DNA of 25,563 nt, taken from the IMG/VR virus record IMGVR_UViG_3300026116_000091, positions 1-25,563 of that record, one strand, 5' to 3'. The stretch's first letter is position 1; the number at the start of each line of letters is the position of its first letter. This DNA is from a virus. The notes beneath the pieces were generated by a model. The model ran no database searches. It had not been told where the DNA came from and saw nothing but the letters and a program-made list of their open reading frames with translations. The position numbers and the translations under genes were made by a program. Below are positions 9,141-16,377 of this stretch, one piece after another.

Positions 9141-9166
9141 AAAAAAAGAGGGGGCCGAAGCCCCCT
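9141..9166 (-). terminator. Intrinsic terminator with UUCG tetraloop after the coat-proximal genes
   Basis: On the minus strand the RNA reads AGGGGGC-UUCG-GCCCCCU, a 7-bp stem with the extra-stable cUUCGg loop, followed by C and seven U. It begins 4 nt after the stop of the 139-aa gene and ends just before the ribosome site of the 107-aa gene. Placed there, it would end most transcripts after coat and the small protein and lower expression of the downstream neck, tail and ejection genes. Confidence 0.88.
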
Positions 9167-9170
9167 TAAG

Positions 9171-9590
9171 TCAGGACGAGAAGTCGTAACCGTAGATGTA
9201 AACATCCATAGTTGCGGCAGCGCCCTGGGCCGTGCCGACATTGAGATACAGATAGTCAACGGTTGATGTGGCAGTGGATGCGACCGTTCTGTCTGACCGT
9301 ACCGTGGGGCCTGTGAGACCGCTCAGGGCTGCGTTGGCGACAATGGCCGTACCACCCGCACCAGGGGCCGTAAACAGGCCGGCGGCGGCCGTGGTGAGGC
9401 TGATCGATGCATTCACAAACACCACGGTGTAAACCGAAAAGGTGGTCGTGTTGATCAACTGAATAACAGCTTGATCACCCGTCGCATTGACGTTGACGCC
9501 CTTAGCTACACCGAGCAGACGAATGGCCTGGGCCATCGATGGATTTTGCGTGTTGCTACCGACTTGAATGTTCGGACCGGGATTGCTCAT
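9171..9590 (-). CDS. Coat-proximal small virion protein (139 aa)
   Basis: A 139-residue, mostly beta protein: MSNPGPNIQVGSNTQN, a short helical stretch AQAIRLLGVAKG, a strand-rich middle (VYTVVFVNASISLTT), an Ala/Gly-rich loop, then TVDYLYLNVG and MDVYIYGYDFSS at the end. I chose the ATG at 9590 over the upstream in-frame TTG at 9596, because AAGGAG lies 8 nt before this ATG. The gene follows the coat gene by 12 nt and is followed by a strong terminator, so it is probably made in amounts similar to coat, as for a decoration protein. It shares its first seven residues with the SGNH hydrolase two genes downstream. Function is inferred from position; I do not recognise the family. Confidence 0.68.
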   Translation of the reverse strand: MSNPGPNIQVGSNTQNPSMAQAIRLLGVAKGVNVNATGDQAVIQLINTTTFSVYTVVFVNASISLTTAAAGLFTAPGAGGTAIVANAALSGLTGPTVRSDRTVASTATSTVDYLYLNVGTAQGAAATMDVYIYGYDFSS

Positions 9591-9602
9591 GATCAAGTCT
9601 CC

Positions 9603-10892
9603 TTAGGACGCAACACGGCACGCCAGCTCGATATACAGAGGTGCCCAACCAAAGAGCACATCCATCCGAGTCGGAATGGCATCGTTGTTGATGGTGTATT
9701 GCCGGACAATCCGCACCGAGAGACCGGATTCTTTGGACGCTGCGCGGCCGGCGAAGTGAACGCCTTCCGGCATTTCCAGATCCGCAGTAGCCAGCGTGAA
9801 TGCATTGCGGTGCATCACAATGTTTTGCGGACTGGATACCGCGGTAGCGGTGGTGCCAGCAATGGAGAACGGCGTTACCGTGGCGGTAGCCGAAGTGGCC
9901 GCCACAACGACGTTTTGGAATTGACCGGCGGTGATGATGGCGGGGGAAACGGTGACCGAAATCGTACCCGCTGTACCCGTTACTGCCTGGGTGACAACGA
10001 AGTTACGCAGCTTGCCATACGACTGACGGTTCTGCGGGTTCACCGCATAGACGTTGGCGATGGTAAATACGTCACCTTGTTGCAGGGTCAGCGTTTGCGA
10101 GTTGGTCAGCGTGATCGTAGAAGTAGACTGCCATCCGGAACTGATTGAACCGGTGAAAGCACCTGTGGTGTTGGCGGTCAGGGTACCGACAGTGGTCGCC
10201 CAGGAACCGAATACCTGGGTATTCACGTTCTGATCGAGCTTCCAATCCAGGCCGCCGGCATCACGCCCCATCAGACCTTTGCGATATTGCTCGCCGATAT
10301 TGCTTTGCGGGGTGAACAGACCTTTCAGCGAATCAACGATGGCCGCGGAGGTGAAGGGCTCCAGACAAACCGAGCGTTGACCATCACGAGGTGCCGCCTC
10401 GGCATCGAGATACGCTTGCGCCTGGAGGAAGGTGCTCAACGATGCTGCCGTGGTGCCTGCAATACCCACGATGTTGGCCGTGGAGTTCTTGGCCATCGAC
10501 AGACCCAGGTAATCAATCCGGTTGGCAATCGCCGCCATAGCCGGCTTTATCAGACGGTCGGAAAACCGATCCATCGACAGCGTCAGGTCTTGAGTGGTGA
10601 ATTGGGTATCGACGTGAAACTGATCACCGTAGGGGTTCGGGTTGTTAACCGAGTTACCCAGAGTGACCGGAGTCGAGCCCTCGTAGAAGTCTTCAACATT
10701 CAGGTTGGGGCCTGAAGTACCGATGAAGCGCGCCGGGCGGCGAACGTTGAGGGTATTGCCGATTTTGGCACCGGTACGAGCGAAAGCGTCGTCGTATTCC
10801 CGGTACACGCCTTTGGAGAAAGTGAGTTCGTTTTCCAAGACCATCAGGGCTTCCTGAGTGATCATGGAAATCGTCAGAATATTGTTTGACAT
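9603..10892 (-). CDS. Major capsid (coat) protein, P22 gp5-like
   Basis: A 429-residue protein, almost exactly the length of P22 coat (430). It shows the family's features: an N-terminal helix MITQEALMVLENELTF, GNTLNVRRPARFIG, DQFHVDTQFTTQDLTLSMDRFSD, an Ala-rich spine-helix region, and the FTPQSNIGEQYRKGLMGRDAGGLDW segment. A beta insertion domain spans about 235-345 (with TLTLQQGDVFTIANVYAVNP), equivalent to the I-domain of P22 coat. The C-terminal IVRQYTINNDAIPTRMDVLFGW is typical of the HK97-fold axial domain. The gene follows scaffold after the largest minus-strand gap in the late region (136 nt) and precedes the small 139-aa gene. The ribosome site is weak (GGGGA, 7 nt before ATG). Confidence 0.9.
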   Translation of the reverse strand: MSNNILTISMITQEALMVLENELTFSKGVYREYDDAFARTGAKIGNTLNVRRPARFIGTSGPNLNVEDFYEGSTPVTLGNSVNNPNPYGDQFHVDTQFTTQDLTLSMDRFSDRLIKPAMAAIANRIDYLGLSMAKNSTANIVGIAGTTAASLSTFLQAQAYLDAEAAPRDGQRSVCLEPFTSAAIVDSLKGLFTPQSNIGEQYRKGLMGRDAGGLDWKLDQNVNTQVFGSWATTVGTLTANTTGAFTGSISSGWQSTSTITLTNSQTLTLQQGDVFTIANVYAVNPQNRQSYGKLRNFVVTQAVTGTAGTISVTVSPAIITAGQFQNVVVAATSATATVTPFSIAGTTATAVSSPQNIVMHRNAFTLATADLEMPEGVHFAGRAASKESGLSVRIVRQYTINNDAIPTRMDVLFGWAPLYIELACRVAS

Positions 10893-11028
10893 TGAGGTGT
10901 CCCCATACAGTTAACAAAAGAATCAACTTTTGTCCCACTGACATGGAGACGGACGGATTTTCCCTGTTTACGTCGCAGGTTGACGAAGCCTTCCTGCCCA
11001 CCGGGTCGGGCGTTTTACCCCGGAATTA
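10893..11028 (-). promoter_or_regulatory. Scaffold-coat intergenic leader with palindrome
   Basis: This 136-nt gap is the largest inside the late gene block. Close to the coat start it holds a perfect 7-bp inverted repeat, ACAAAAG/CTTTTGT, at 10914-10933 with a 6-nt loop. Farther up are GC-rich complementary runs (GCCC/GGGC) that could fold. Scaffold ends in tandem stops (TGA TAA). I see no convincing -35/-10 pair. The likely role is an RNA structure or processing site setting the coat-to-scaffold ratio, which is inference. Confidence 0.35.
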
Positions 11029-11955
11029 TCAGATTTTCCCAGCCTCTCTCAATTTCCGATACTGCTCTGGCGTCCCACGAAATTCGCCATTGGCGTCAAT
11101 CAGGTTATCCGGCGTGGCTTTCGATTTAATCGGCCGGATGGGAGCCGGTGCTTTCGAGACTTCAGGCTTTACTTCAGCTTTCGGCTCGACCGGTTTATCC
11201 TCTCTGGATTTTTCCAATCGAGCCTCAATTTTCCCCAATTCTTTTAGCGCATTTCGCGCTGAAAGTCCATTGATTTTTGCGATAACATCTGGGTTGGATG
11301 CCAGATGATGCAATAAATAAGGGCCTAGTTCGCTTTCAACAATTGCATCGCGGATTTCATCCGAAACCTGAGCATCTGCACTCGCCAGTACTTCATCGTA
11401 ATCTTCAATTTCTTCCTTCGCCGCGGCCAAACGGGTATTCCAATTGGCTACCACGCCTTCCCGTCGCTGTTGTTCCTTGGCTGCTTTATCGGCCTCTTCG
11501 CGCTGATGCAAAGTGTCTTGAACTTTCCATTCCGCCAAGGCTTCGGCGTATTCAAACGCGTCCTTGAAATCATTGGGATTGGGTTTAGCGTTCGCCTCTT
11601 TTATCGGTTCCTGCGGCTTGAGTTTGGCTTCTAATTCTTCGCGGGCTTTACGTTCGCGGTCCACCTCTGCGCGAATGCGGTCACGATCTGCTTCCGCTTG
11701 TTTGGCCCGCTCGGTCAGCTCCCGCATACGCTCTTGGATTGCTTTCTTGGGGCGACCTGGCTTTCCCTTTTCAGGCTCTTCTTGCTTGGCTTCCGTTTCT
11801 TCTGAAGACTCCTCGGGCGTTCCATCGGGCTTTTCTTCCACAACCTCGGGTTCTTCCGGCTGCGGCTCTGTTTGGGGTGTTATACCCAAAAACTCATGGA
11901 GATTTTCAGAGGTGACAACTTGAATATCAGGACGGTCATTCGTTTCGGTCGGCAT
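11029..11955 (-). CDS. Capsid scaffolding protein, P22 gp8-like role
   Basis: A 308-residue highly charged protein (P22 gp8 has 303). Residues 25-65 are acidic and Pro/Glu-rich. A GKPGRPKK element (64-71) resembles an AT-hook, followed by a long Arg/Glu/Lys coiled coil (73-112). A helical middle contains DAFEYAEALAEWK and YDEVLASADAQVSDEIRDAI. A Lys/Pro/Glu-rich linker (about 250-285) leads to the C-terminal tail GEFRGTPEQYRKLREAGKI. Scaffolds of this class guide coat assembly and then leave the prohead; the basic C-terminal end is where P22 scaffold binds coat. The start lies 20 nt inside the portal gene, with GAGAG 9 nt before the ATG. Sequence similarity in such proteins is weak, so the call rests on position and composition. 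Confidence 0.82.
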   Translation of the reverse strand: MPTETNDRPDIQVVTSENLHEFLGITPQTEPQPEEPEVVEEKPDGTPEESSEETEAKQEEPEKGKPGRPKKAIQERMRELTERAKQAEADRDRIRAEVDRERKAREELEAKLKPQEPIKEANAKPNPNDFKDAFEYAEALAEWKVQDTLHQREEADKAAKEQQRREGVVANWNTRLAAAKEEIEDYDEVLASADAQVSDEIRDAIVESELGPYLLHHLASNPDVIAKINGLSARNALKELGKIEARLEKSREDKPVEPKAEVKPEVSKAPAPIRPIKSKATPDNLIDANGEFRGTPEQYRKLREAGKI

Positions 11956-14059
11956 CGGCTAATTCTCTCTCTTCTCGGTCGGCAGCTTCCTTGGCTTGGT
12001 TGGCGTCCAAATGTTTGCTTAACAAATCTACAATACCCTTGATCTCAGCCACACTGATTTGGGTATGGGCTTTGACAGCTGTATCATGCATCCAGGCCGC
12101 ATTGTCCTCGCGGTTCTTCAGCAAATTAACTTCATCGCGGGACTCGACATCATGGGCTTTGGTGGTGGCATTGATGAGAGTACGTTTGTTCTCACCGTCT
12201 TGTTTCATCTGCTCAATTCCATGTTTGAACTTGATCTCCAATCCCTGCGCTTGAATCACACCTTGTGCTTGTTGCAATTGTTGCTGCAGAGACTTGATCA
12301 TCATCTGCGCCGATTCAGGGATATCGGAGTGTTCATCGAGCTGGGCCAATGGATTGGCTGCTGCGAGTCGATCCGCCAGCGTTTCCATGCCGGGCGCATC
12401 AATAACCCTTACCGCAAGGTCTGCACCGGCTTTCGCGACCTCTTCGCCCAGAGGGCTGTTTAAGAGTTGGGTAAAGGCTTCCAAGGCTTCCTGGCGCTTG
12501 GTGTTATAGCCGGGACCGGTGTCCATAACGACGTCATATTCACCGACTGTAATGTCATTGATGACTTTTGCTACAGCGCCTTGTTCATCCATTTCCTTCT
12601 GGTTAATCGTTACCAGATCAGCCCGGCCATCCTCGCCAATGATTCTCAGCGTACGCTCGGTGTCATAAATCTTCGGGGCAAGATCCAATATAACCTTGCC
12701 GGTATGCGCAATAGAACGGGTCAAGTTATCGTAAAAGTGGAACGTACTGATATCCGATTGTTGCTGTTCAGACTTCAACGCCTTCCCGGAAACATTTCCC
12801 GAAATCCGTTGGGCGGGCTCCACAATCCCCAGTACAGAACTGAGATCGTCCGAAATGGACATCGCCGCAACCATCGCGCCTTCCGGAGGAGGTTCAGGCT
12901 GAAGACGTTGAGGGGGCGGGGCTTCTTGTTCCTGGATATCGCGTTGCTTGTAATGCAATACAGGGCGGGCAGAGAGGTTGGCCTGCATCCACTCTTGCTC
13001 AAATCCATCATCCTGTCCTTCTGCCAGCAGCCATTTGGCTTTAGGAGCCAAAGCGACTGATTCGGTCATGCTGGTACGCCAGAAGTTGTACATTTTCTGT
13101 GGGTCTTTAGCATGACGGACAATACCAAATTTCTTTTTCTTGCCATCCAGAATGACGATGTTTCCGAATACCGGAATAATCGGGATCCAACGTCCAGGCC
13201 ATTCCCTCTCCTCCAGAATCTCCATGGCGGTCAATTTGTACCAATGGATTTTCTTGCGATACGAAGAGCGTTCAGCAACCACCATAGGTGCAGGAATGCC
13301 AGCCTCAACCATCAGTGTGTACTGATCTTCCCAAAGCGTGGTCTTGTCGGCGAGCATATACAGTGTTTCTGACTTCTCTATCACCTCGAAATATTCGGCA
13401 ATCCGCACTTCATCTTCGGTAATCCAATCACCCATATAATCCCCGGTTCCCAATTGGGTGAAATTAGCCCCCGTATCAGACCCCGGATAATGGATTTCAA
13501 AGACTTTCTTGTTGATCAGGTCGGAGATCAAACATTCCCGCTGATCGGCCCCATCCGGCGATTCACTGGATGGATCGAAGTAAACAGAAAAGGGATTTGC
13601 GATAGGTTCAATGTAAATTTCCTGATCGAAACTCTCAGGACGGCAATAATCAGTCACTATCCGCCAGTATCCCCACCCCATTCTAAGCGCGGATTCAAAG
13701 GCGTTATCGTAAGCTGTGTCAGCCGCTGAATTAACTTCGATGTGACGGCAAATACCGGAGATCACGTCAGCAATCTTGATGTCGGCTCTGCTATCCACGG
13801 CCTGTACTTTGATACGAGGCCGTTGTTGACGTTGTTGGTTGGCCACCCGACGGATATAGGCATCGAGTTTATTAATCGTGAGGCAGGGCCTTTGCTCCAA
13901 CATACGGGAGTTTTGTATCTCTGCAGGCCACTGCTCACCATGACTGAATCTCAGATCAGATTGTGCTTCTGACCTGTTATTCGATTCAGCATCATTCGCC
14001 CGCCGAAAGAACGCCATGGCCCTGTCAATGACAGCGCGGTCGCCTTTTTTATCGGTCAT
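11936..14059 (-). CDS. Portal protein, P22 gp1-like
   Basis: 707 residues from the chosen start, close to P22 portal (725). The N-terminus has the family's DRAMAFFRRANDAESNNRSE and DLRFSHGEQWP, then RPCLTINKLDAYIRRV. A stem/wing region (ESALRMGWGYWRIVTDY, then EIYIEPIANPFSVYFDP) and a long C-terminal helix rich in Gln/Glu/Lys (about 585-700) form the putative barrel. It is a dodecameric ring through which DNA is packaged and ejected and on which gp4 assembles. An ATG nine bases upstream (14068) is also in frame. I prefer 14059 because it gives an ATGA overlap with the TerL stop, the rule in this operon, and GGGGG lies 9 nt before it. Confidence 0.9.
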   Translation of the reverse strand: MTDKKGDRAVIDRAMAFFRRANDAESNNRSEAQSDLRFSHGEQWPAEIQNSRMLEQRPCLTINKLDAYIRRVANQQRQQRPRIKVQAVDSRADIKIADVISGICRHIEVNSAADTAYDNAFESALRMGWGYWRIVTDYCRPESFDQEIYIEPIANPFSVYFDPSSESPDGADQRECLISDLINKKVFEIHYPGSDTGANFTQLGTGDYMGDWITEDEVRIAEYFEVIEKSETLYMLADKTTLWEDQYTLMVEAGIPAPMVVAERSSYRKKIHWYKLTAMEILEEREWPGRWIPIIPVFGNIVILDGKKKKFGIVRHAKDPQKMYNFWRTSMTESVALAPKAKWLLAEGQDDGFEQEWMQANLSARPVLHYKQRDIQEQEAPPPQRLQPEPPPEGAMVAAMSISDDLSSVLGIVEPAQRISGNVSGKALKSEQQQSDISTFHFYDNLTRSIAHTGKVILDLAPKIYDTERTLRIIGEDGRADLVTINQKEMDEQGAVAKVINDITVGEYDVVMDTGPGYNTKRQEALEAFTQLLNSPLGEEVAKAGADLAVRVIDAPGMETLADRLAAANPLAQLDEHSDIPESAQMMIKSLQQQLQQAQGVIQAQGLEIKFKHGIEQMKQDGENKRTLINATTKAHDVESRDEVNLLKNREDNAAWMHDTAVKAHTQISVAEIKGIVDLLSKHLDANQAKEAADREERELADADRNE

Positions 14060-15489
14060 GCCATCCAACCCCCGCCAGAACTCATATCAATGCGGGGCGA
14101 TTTCTTCTGCCGGACCGTGGCAAATCTCAACATCATGAGCGCATACCGGGTAGCGGAGAGAATGTCATCATTGAGTTTGACGATAAGACCTTCTTTGCGG
14201 TGATAGAGACGAAATTCCTCAAACCAATCGTTGAGGTGATCGAATACTTTCAGGCGTCCGGTTTGCATGCGGTCCAACATCTCCGTAACGCCGGCTTCCA
14301 CACCATTGCTGCCGTCCTGAAAAGTGGCTTTGTCGGGAAGCATTTTGAGACCTTGATGTTGATATTGTTTGGCCAATTCAATCCCAGACCCTTTGTCATG
14401 CTGCAATCCATCGTGCGGCCATGCCCAAGGAAGCCATTCCCCCCAGCCTTTAACCAGTGGAGCAAACATCAACGGTGTGTGTTCCCTGGCCCGCGTACAG
14501 GCTGTGACATAAATCGTATCCGTATCCCGATCCCACGCTAATTTCACGCCACCCGTAGGATGGTCCCAACCAAAGTCGATTCCGCCAATTTGAGGCCAGT
14601 GATCAGGGATGGGAAACGAAGCGCATTTGATATATTCCTCTTCGATAGGGAATACGCGCCCCGATCCCATCGTGGGAATGCCTTTGGATCTCGCATCCCT
14701 CTCATGCAATGGGTAGCTCATGATGATGGCCTGCCGTTGTTCTGGCGTGTAATGCAGCACATCATCGATAGTCATGTTCGTTACATGCGTACCCGGGACC
14801 TTATCCAGCAGGTAACGCTTGACCACGTTCGTCATCCCTTTGAGCGGGGTGAATGTAAACATGATCGGACCCATAGCTACATTGGTACGGGTCAGTCCTT
14901 CGGTATAAACGTCTTCGTCGTGCTCTTCATCGAACCAGATAAGATGGAGGGTCGGCCCTTGCCACTTTTCACGACCTTGATCATTGGATTTGAAGCCAAG
15001 GAGGCTTTCTCCTGCCTGGATATCACCGCCTCCACCATGACGTACAATGATGGTATCAATGGCGTTGGGTGTTCCTCTCTTGTTCGTGACATCCCTCAAG
15101 CACTCCTTTGGGATCATGCCGGTGCCCACTTGCCCCAGAGCACCGTATAAAATACGTTGTGGATTATCCCTGGTGGATTCTCCGGTAATGCCTGATGCCC
15201 ATGCGCTAATGGGCTTATCGAATACTTTCCCCTCCCACCAATCTGGGTATCTCCCTGTCAGGTGCATTGCTGTCTCGGCACCCGCTGACAAGGTCTTACC
15301 CAACTGGTTGCCCGCCATCAGCAACCGCTCTCTAAATTCCTTCCCCGCCTTGTGAAACTCCATTTGCTTCAGATAGGGCTCATAGTCCCTAAGCTGGTTG
15401 TAGCTCTTCCGCTTCTGGAATTCCCTCTCCAGCACCTTGAGCAATAAGGATGGCTCGACAGGCAGTGATAATTGCGCTGAGCTGGTCAT
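14056..15489 (-). CDS. Terminase large subunit (packaging ATPase and nuclease)
   Basis: A 477-residue protein with both terminase domains. ATPase: Walker A-like MAGNQLGKT (58-66), Walker B LHLIWFDEE with Asp187/Glu188/Glu189, and coupling motif FTFTP (211-215). Nuclease: GGIDFGWDHPTG with Asp305, and DDILSATRYALMML with Asp441/Asp442 as a late acidic pair. It works with TerS to cut concatemeric DNA and drive it through the portal. The arrangement resembles P22 gp2-type terminases, which package by headful, but mechanism cannot be settled from sequence. The ATG lies 101 nt inside the TerS gene. The stop shares ATGA with the portal start. Confidence 0.93.
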   Translation of the reverse strand: MTSSAQLSLPVEPSLLLKVLEREFQKRKSYNQLRDYEPYLKQMEFHKAGKEFRERLLMAGNQLGKTLSAGAETAMHLTGRYPDWWEGKVFDKPISAWASGITGESTRDNPQRILYGALGQVGTGMIPKECLRDVTNKRGTPNAIDTIIVRHGGGGDIQAGESLLGFKSNDQGREKWQGPTLHLIWFDEEHDEDVYTEGLTRTNVAMGPIMFTFTPLKGMTNVVKRYLLDKVPGTHVTNMTIDDVLHYTPEQRQAIIMSYPLHERDARSKGIPTMGSGRVFPIEEEYIKCASFPIPDHWPQIGGIDFGWDHPTGGVKLAWDRDTDTIYVTACTRAREHTPLMFAPLVKGWGEWLPWAWPHDGLQHDKGSGIELAKQYQHQGLKMLPDKATFQDGSNGVEAGVTEMLDRMQTGRLKVFDHLNDWFEEFRLYHRKEGLIVKLNDDILSATRYALMMLRFATVRQKKSPRIDMSSGGGWMA

Positions 15490-15754
15490 CGCTTAATTCA
15501 TCCAACGAGCTATGGACTTCCACTTCTTTGGGCAGCAATGCAGCCACTGTTCGTACATAACCACTTGGATCAGTGGCTCGCATCTTTTCAATTGCATCGC
15601 GACCATGGACCTCAAAATCTTCAGACAACTCTTTAAGAAAGTCTGCCTGTATCTTGTTTCGCGTTCCCTTAGGCTTGCCTCCAGGGTTGCCAGACTGGCC
15701 CGGCTTGAACCAGCTAACAGACCTCTTATCAACCTGCTGCTGTGGATCATTCAC
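15389..15754 (-). CDS. Putative terminase small subunit (DUF5681-like N-terminus)
   Basis: A 121-residue protein starting at GTG, directly abutting the GroES-like stop (TAAGTG). The N-terminus has the WFKPGQSGNPGGKPKGTRNK pattern (15-34) known from DUF5681-type phage proteins, a DNA-contacting basic segment in some terminase small subunits. A helical region (ADFLKELSEDFEVHGRDAIEKM) and an acidic C-terminus (GIPEAEELQPA) follow. It lies immediately before TerL. The long 101-nt overlap with TerL is unusual but both frames keep protein-like composition there. DNA recognition for packaging initiation is inferred from position and domain. The overlapping 85-aa frame starting at the ATG at 15750 is a shadow. 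Confidence 0.75.
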   Translation of the reverse strand: MNDPQQQVDKRSVSWFKPGQSGNPGGKPKGTRNKIQADFLKELSEDFEVHGRDAIEKMRATDPSGYVRTVAALLPKEVEVHSSLDELSDDQLSAIITACRAILIAQGAGEGIPEAEELQPA

Positions 15755-16066
15755 TTATGCCGCGACCTCATCCTCAATCACCCCAGCAATATCCCACTCC
15801 CTCATGACCACAATCTTTTGGCCTTCGATGTCATGCTCTTCGCCTTTATCGAGGCTGAAACACACGCGTTGGCCGACTTTGAGGGTGGTGGGGTACCAAT
15901 ATTCCTTGAGCTTGCGTTCTCGCAGGGCTTGGACGTTATCCAAGTTACCTCTCCAGATACCTGGTCCAATGCTGACGATGGTTCCATGGGCCATTTTCTG
16001 GTTAACAATGAGTCGGCCATCGTAGGTATTGCGTTGAATGAAGACTCGATCGAGGATGGCTTGCAT
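15755..16066 (-). CDS. GroES-like phage co-chaperonin
   Basis: A 103-residue protein that aligns along the length of GroES (Cpn10). The N-terminal strand ILDRVFIQR matches LHDRVIVKR. Residues 12-27 match the mobile loop with a hydrophobic Leu19-Ile20-Val21 triplet after Gly-Arg, as needed to bind GroEL. HGTIVSIGPG matches the RGEVLAVGNG strand. TLKVGQRVCF (61-70) matches DVKVGDIVIF, and KIVVMREWDIAGVIED (84-99) matches the C-terminal EVLIMSESDILAIVE. A basic/aromatic stretch at 37-60 replaces and extends the short roof loop. It would cap host GroEL to help fold phage proteins, most plausibly coat, as T4 gp31 does. It overlaps the previous stop by one base (TAATG) and abuts TerS. Confidence 0.85.
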   Translation of the reverse strand: MQAILDRVFIQRNTYDGRLIVNQKMAHGTIVSIGPGIWRGNLDNVQALRERKLKEYWYPTTLKVGQRVCFSLDKGEEHDIEGQKIVVMREWDIAGVIEDEVAA

Positions 16067-16374
16067 TAGCGGCGTGGCTCCGATTGGACTTGGACGAAGA
16101 CGGACGTGGCGCCTGCAGCACCCTGCATAGTGAGGGTGATATAGGCATTCGCTGGGAAGTTGTAGAAATCATCAGCGCCGGCGGCATAAGCAACTACGAC
16201 ACCGGAGGAGTCCCGAATGGCACGTTGTGCACCATTGGGATCCTTGAAGGTGAGAGCTACAGTTCCACCATTGAATGTCCCGTCCACATGAATCCATGTA
16301 ACCCCATTGACGTTGAGCGCCAGGGCATCTCCGTTGGCAAGGAGAGTTGTATAGTTCGGTGAATTGGTTGGCAT
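16066..16374 (-). CDS. Small beta-rich virion-type protein of unknown function (102 aa)
   Basis: A 102-residue protein of alternating short strands: LNVNGVTWIHVDGTFNGGTVALTFKD without signal peptide, an Ala/Gly/Asp turn (YAAGADDFYNFP), a strand ITLTMQG, then GATSVFVQVQSE and a basic tail EPRR. The pattern resembles small trimer- or pentamer-forming head or tail decoration proteins. It lies between the cadherin-like gene (3 nt away) and the GroES-like gene (TAATG overlap). I do not recognise a named family. A structural role follows from context and composition only. Confidence 0.6.
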   Translation of the reverse strand: MPTNSPNYTTLLANGDALALNVNGVTWIHVDGTFNGGTVALTFKDPNGAQRAIRDSSGVVVAYAAGADDFYNFPANAYITLTMQGAAGATSVFVQVQSEPRR

Positions 16375-16377
16375 GTA

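Noticed and set aside
9471-10148. 225-codon plus-strand ORF antisense to coat
   Set aside because: Arg/Gly-rich shadow of the biased coat gene codon use; no motif.
10693-11001. Minus-strand ORF reaching into the scaffold-coat gap
   Set aside because: Mostly out of frame within coat, with no family features, so I treat the gap as a leader.
12467-13060. 197-codon plus-strand ORF antisense to portal
   Set aside because: Shadow ORF; the portal frame is clearly the coding one.
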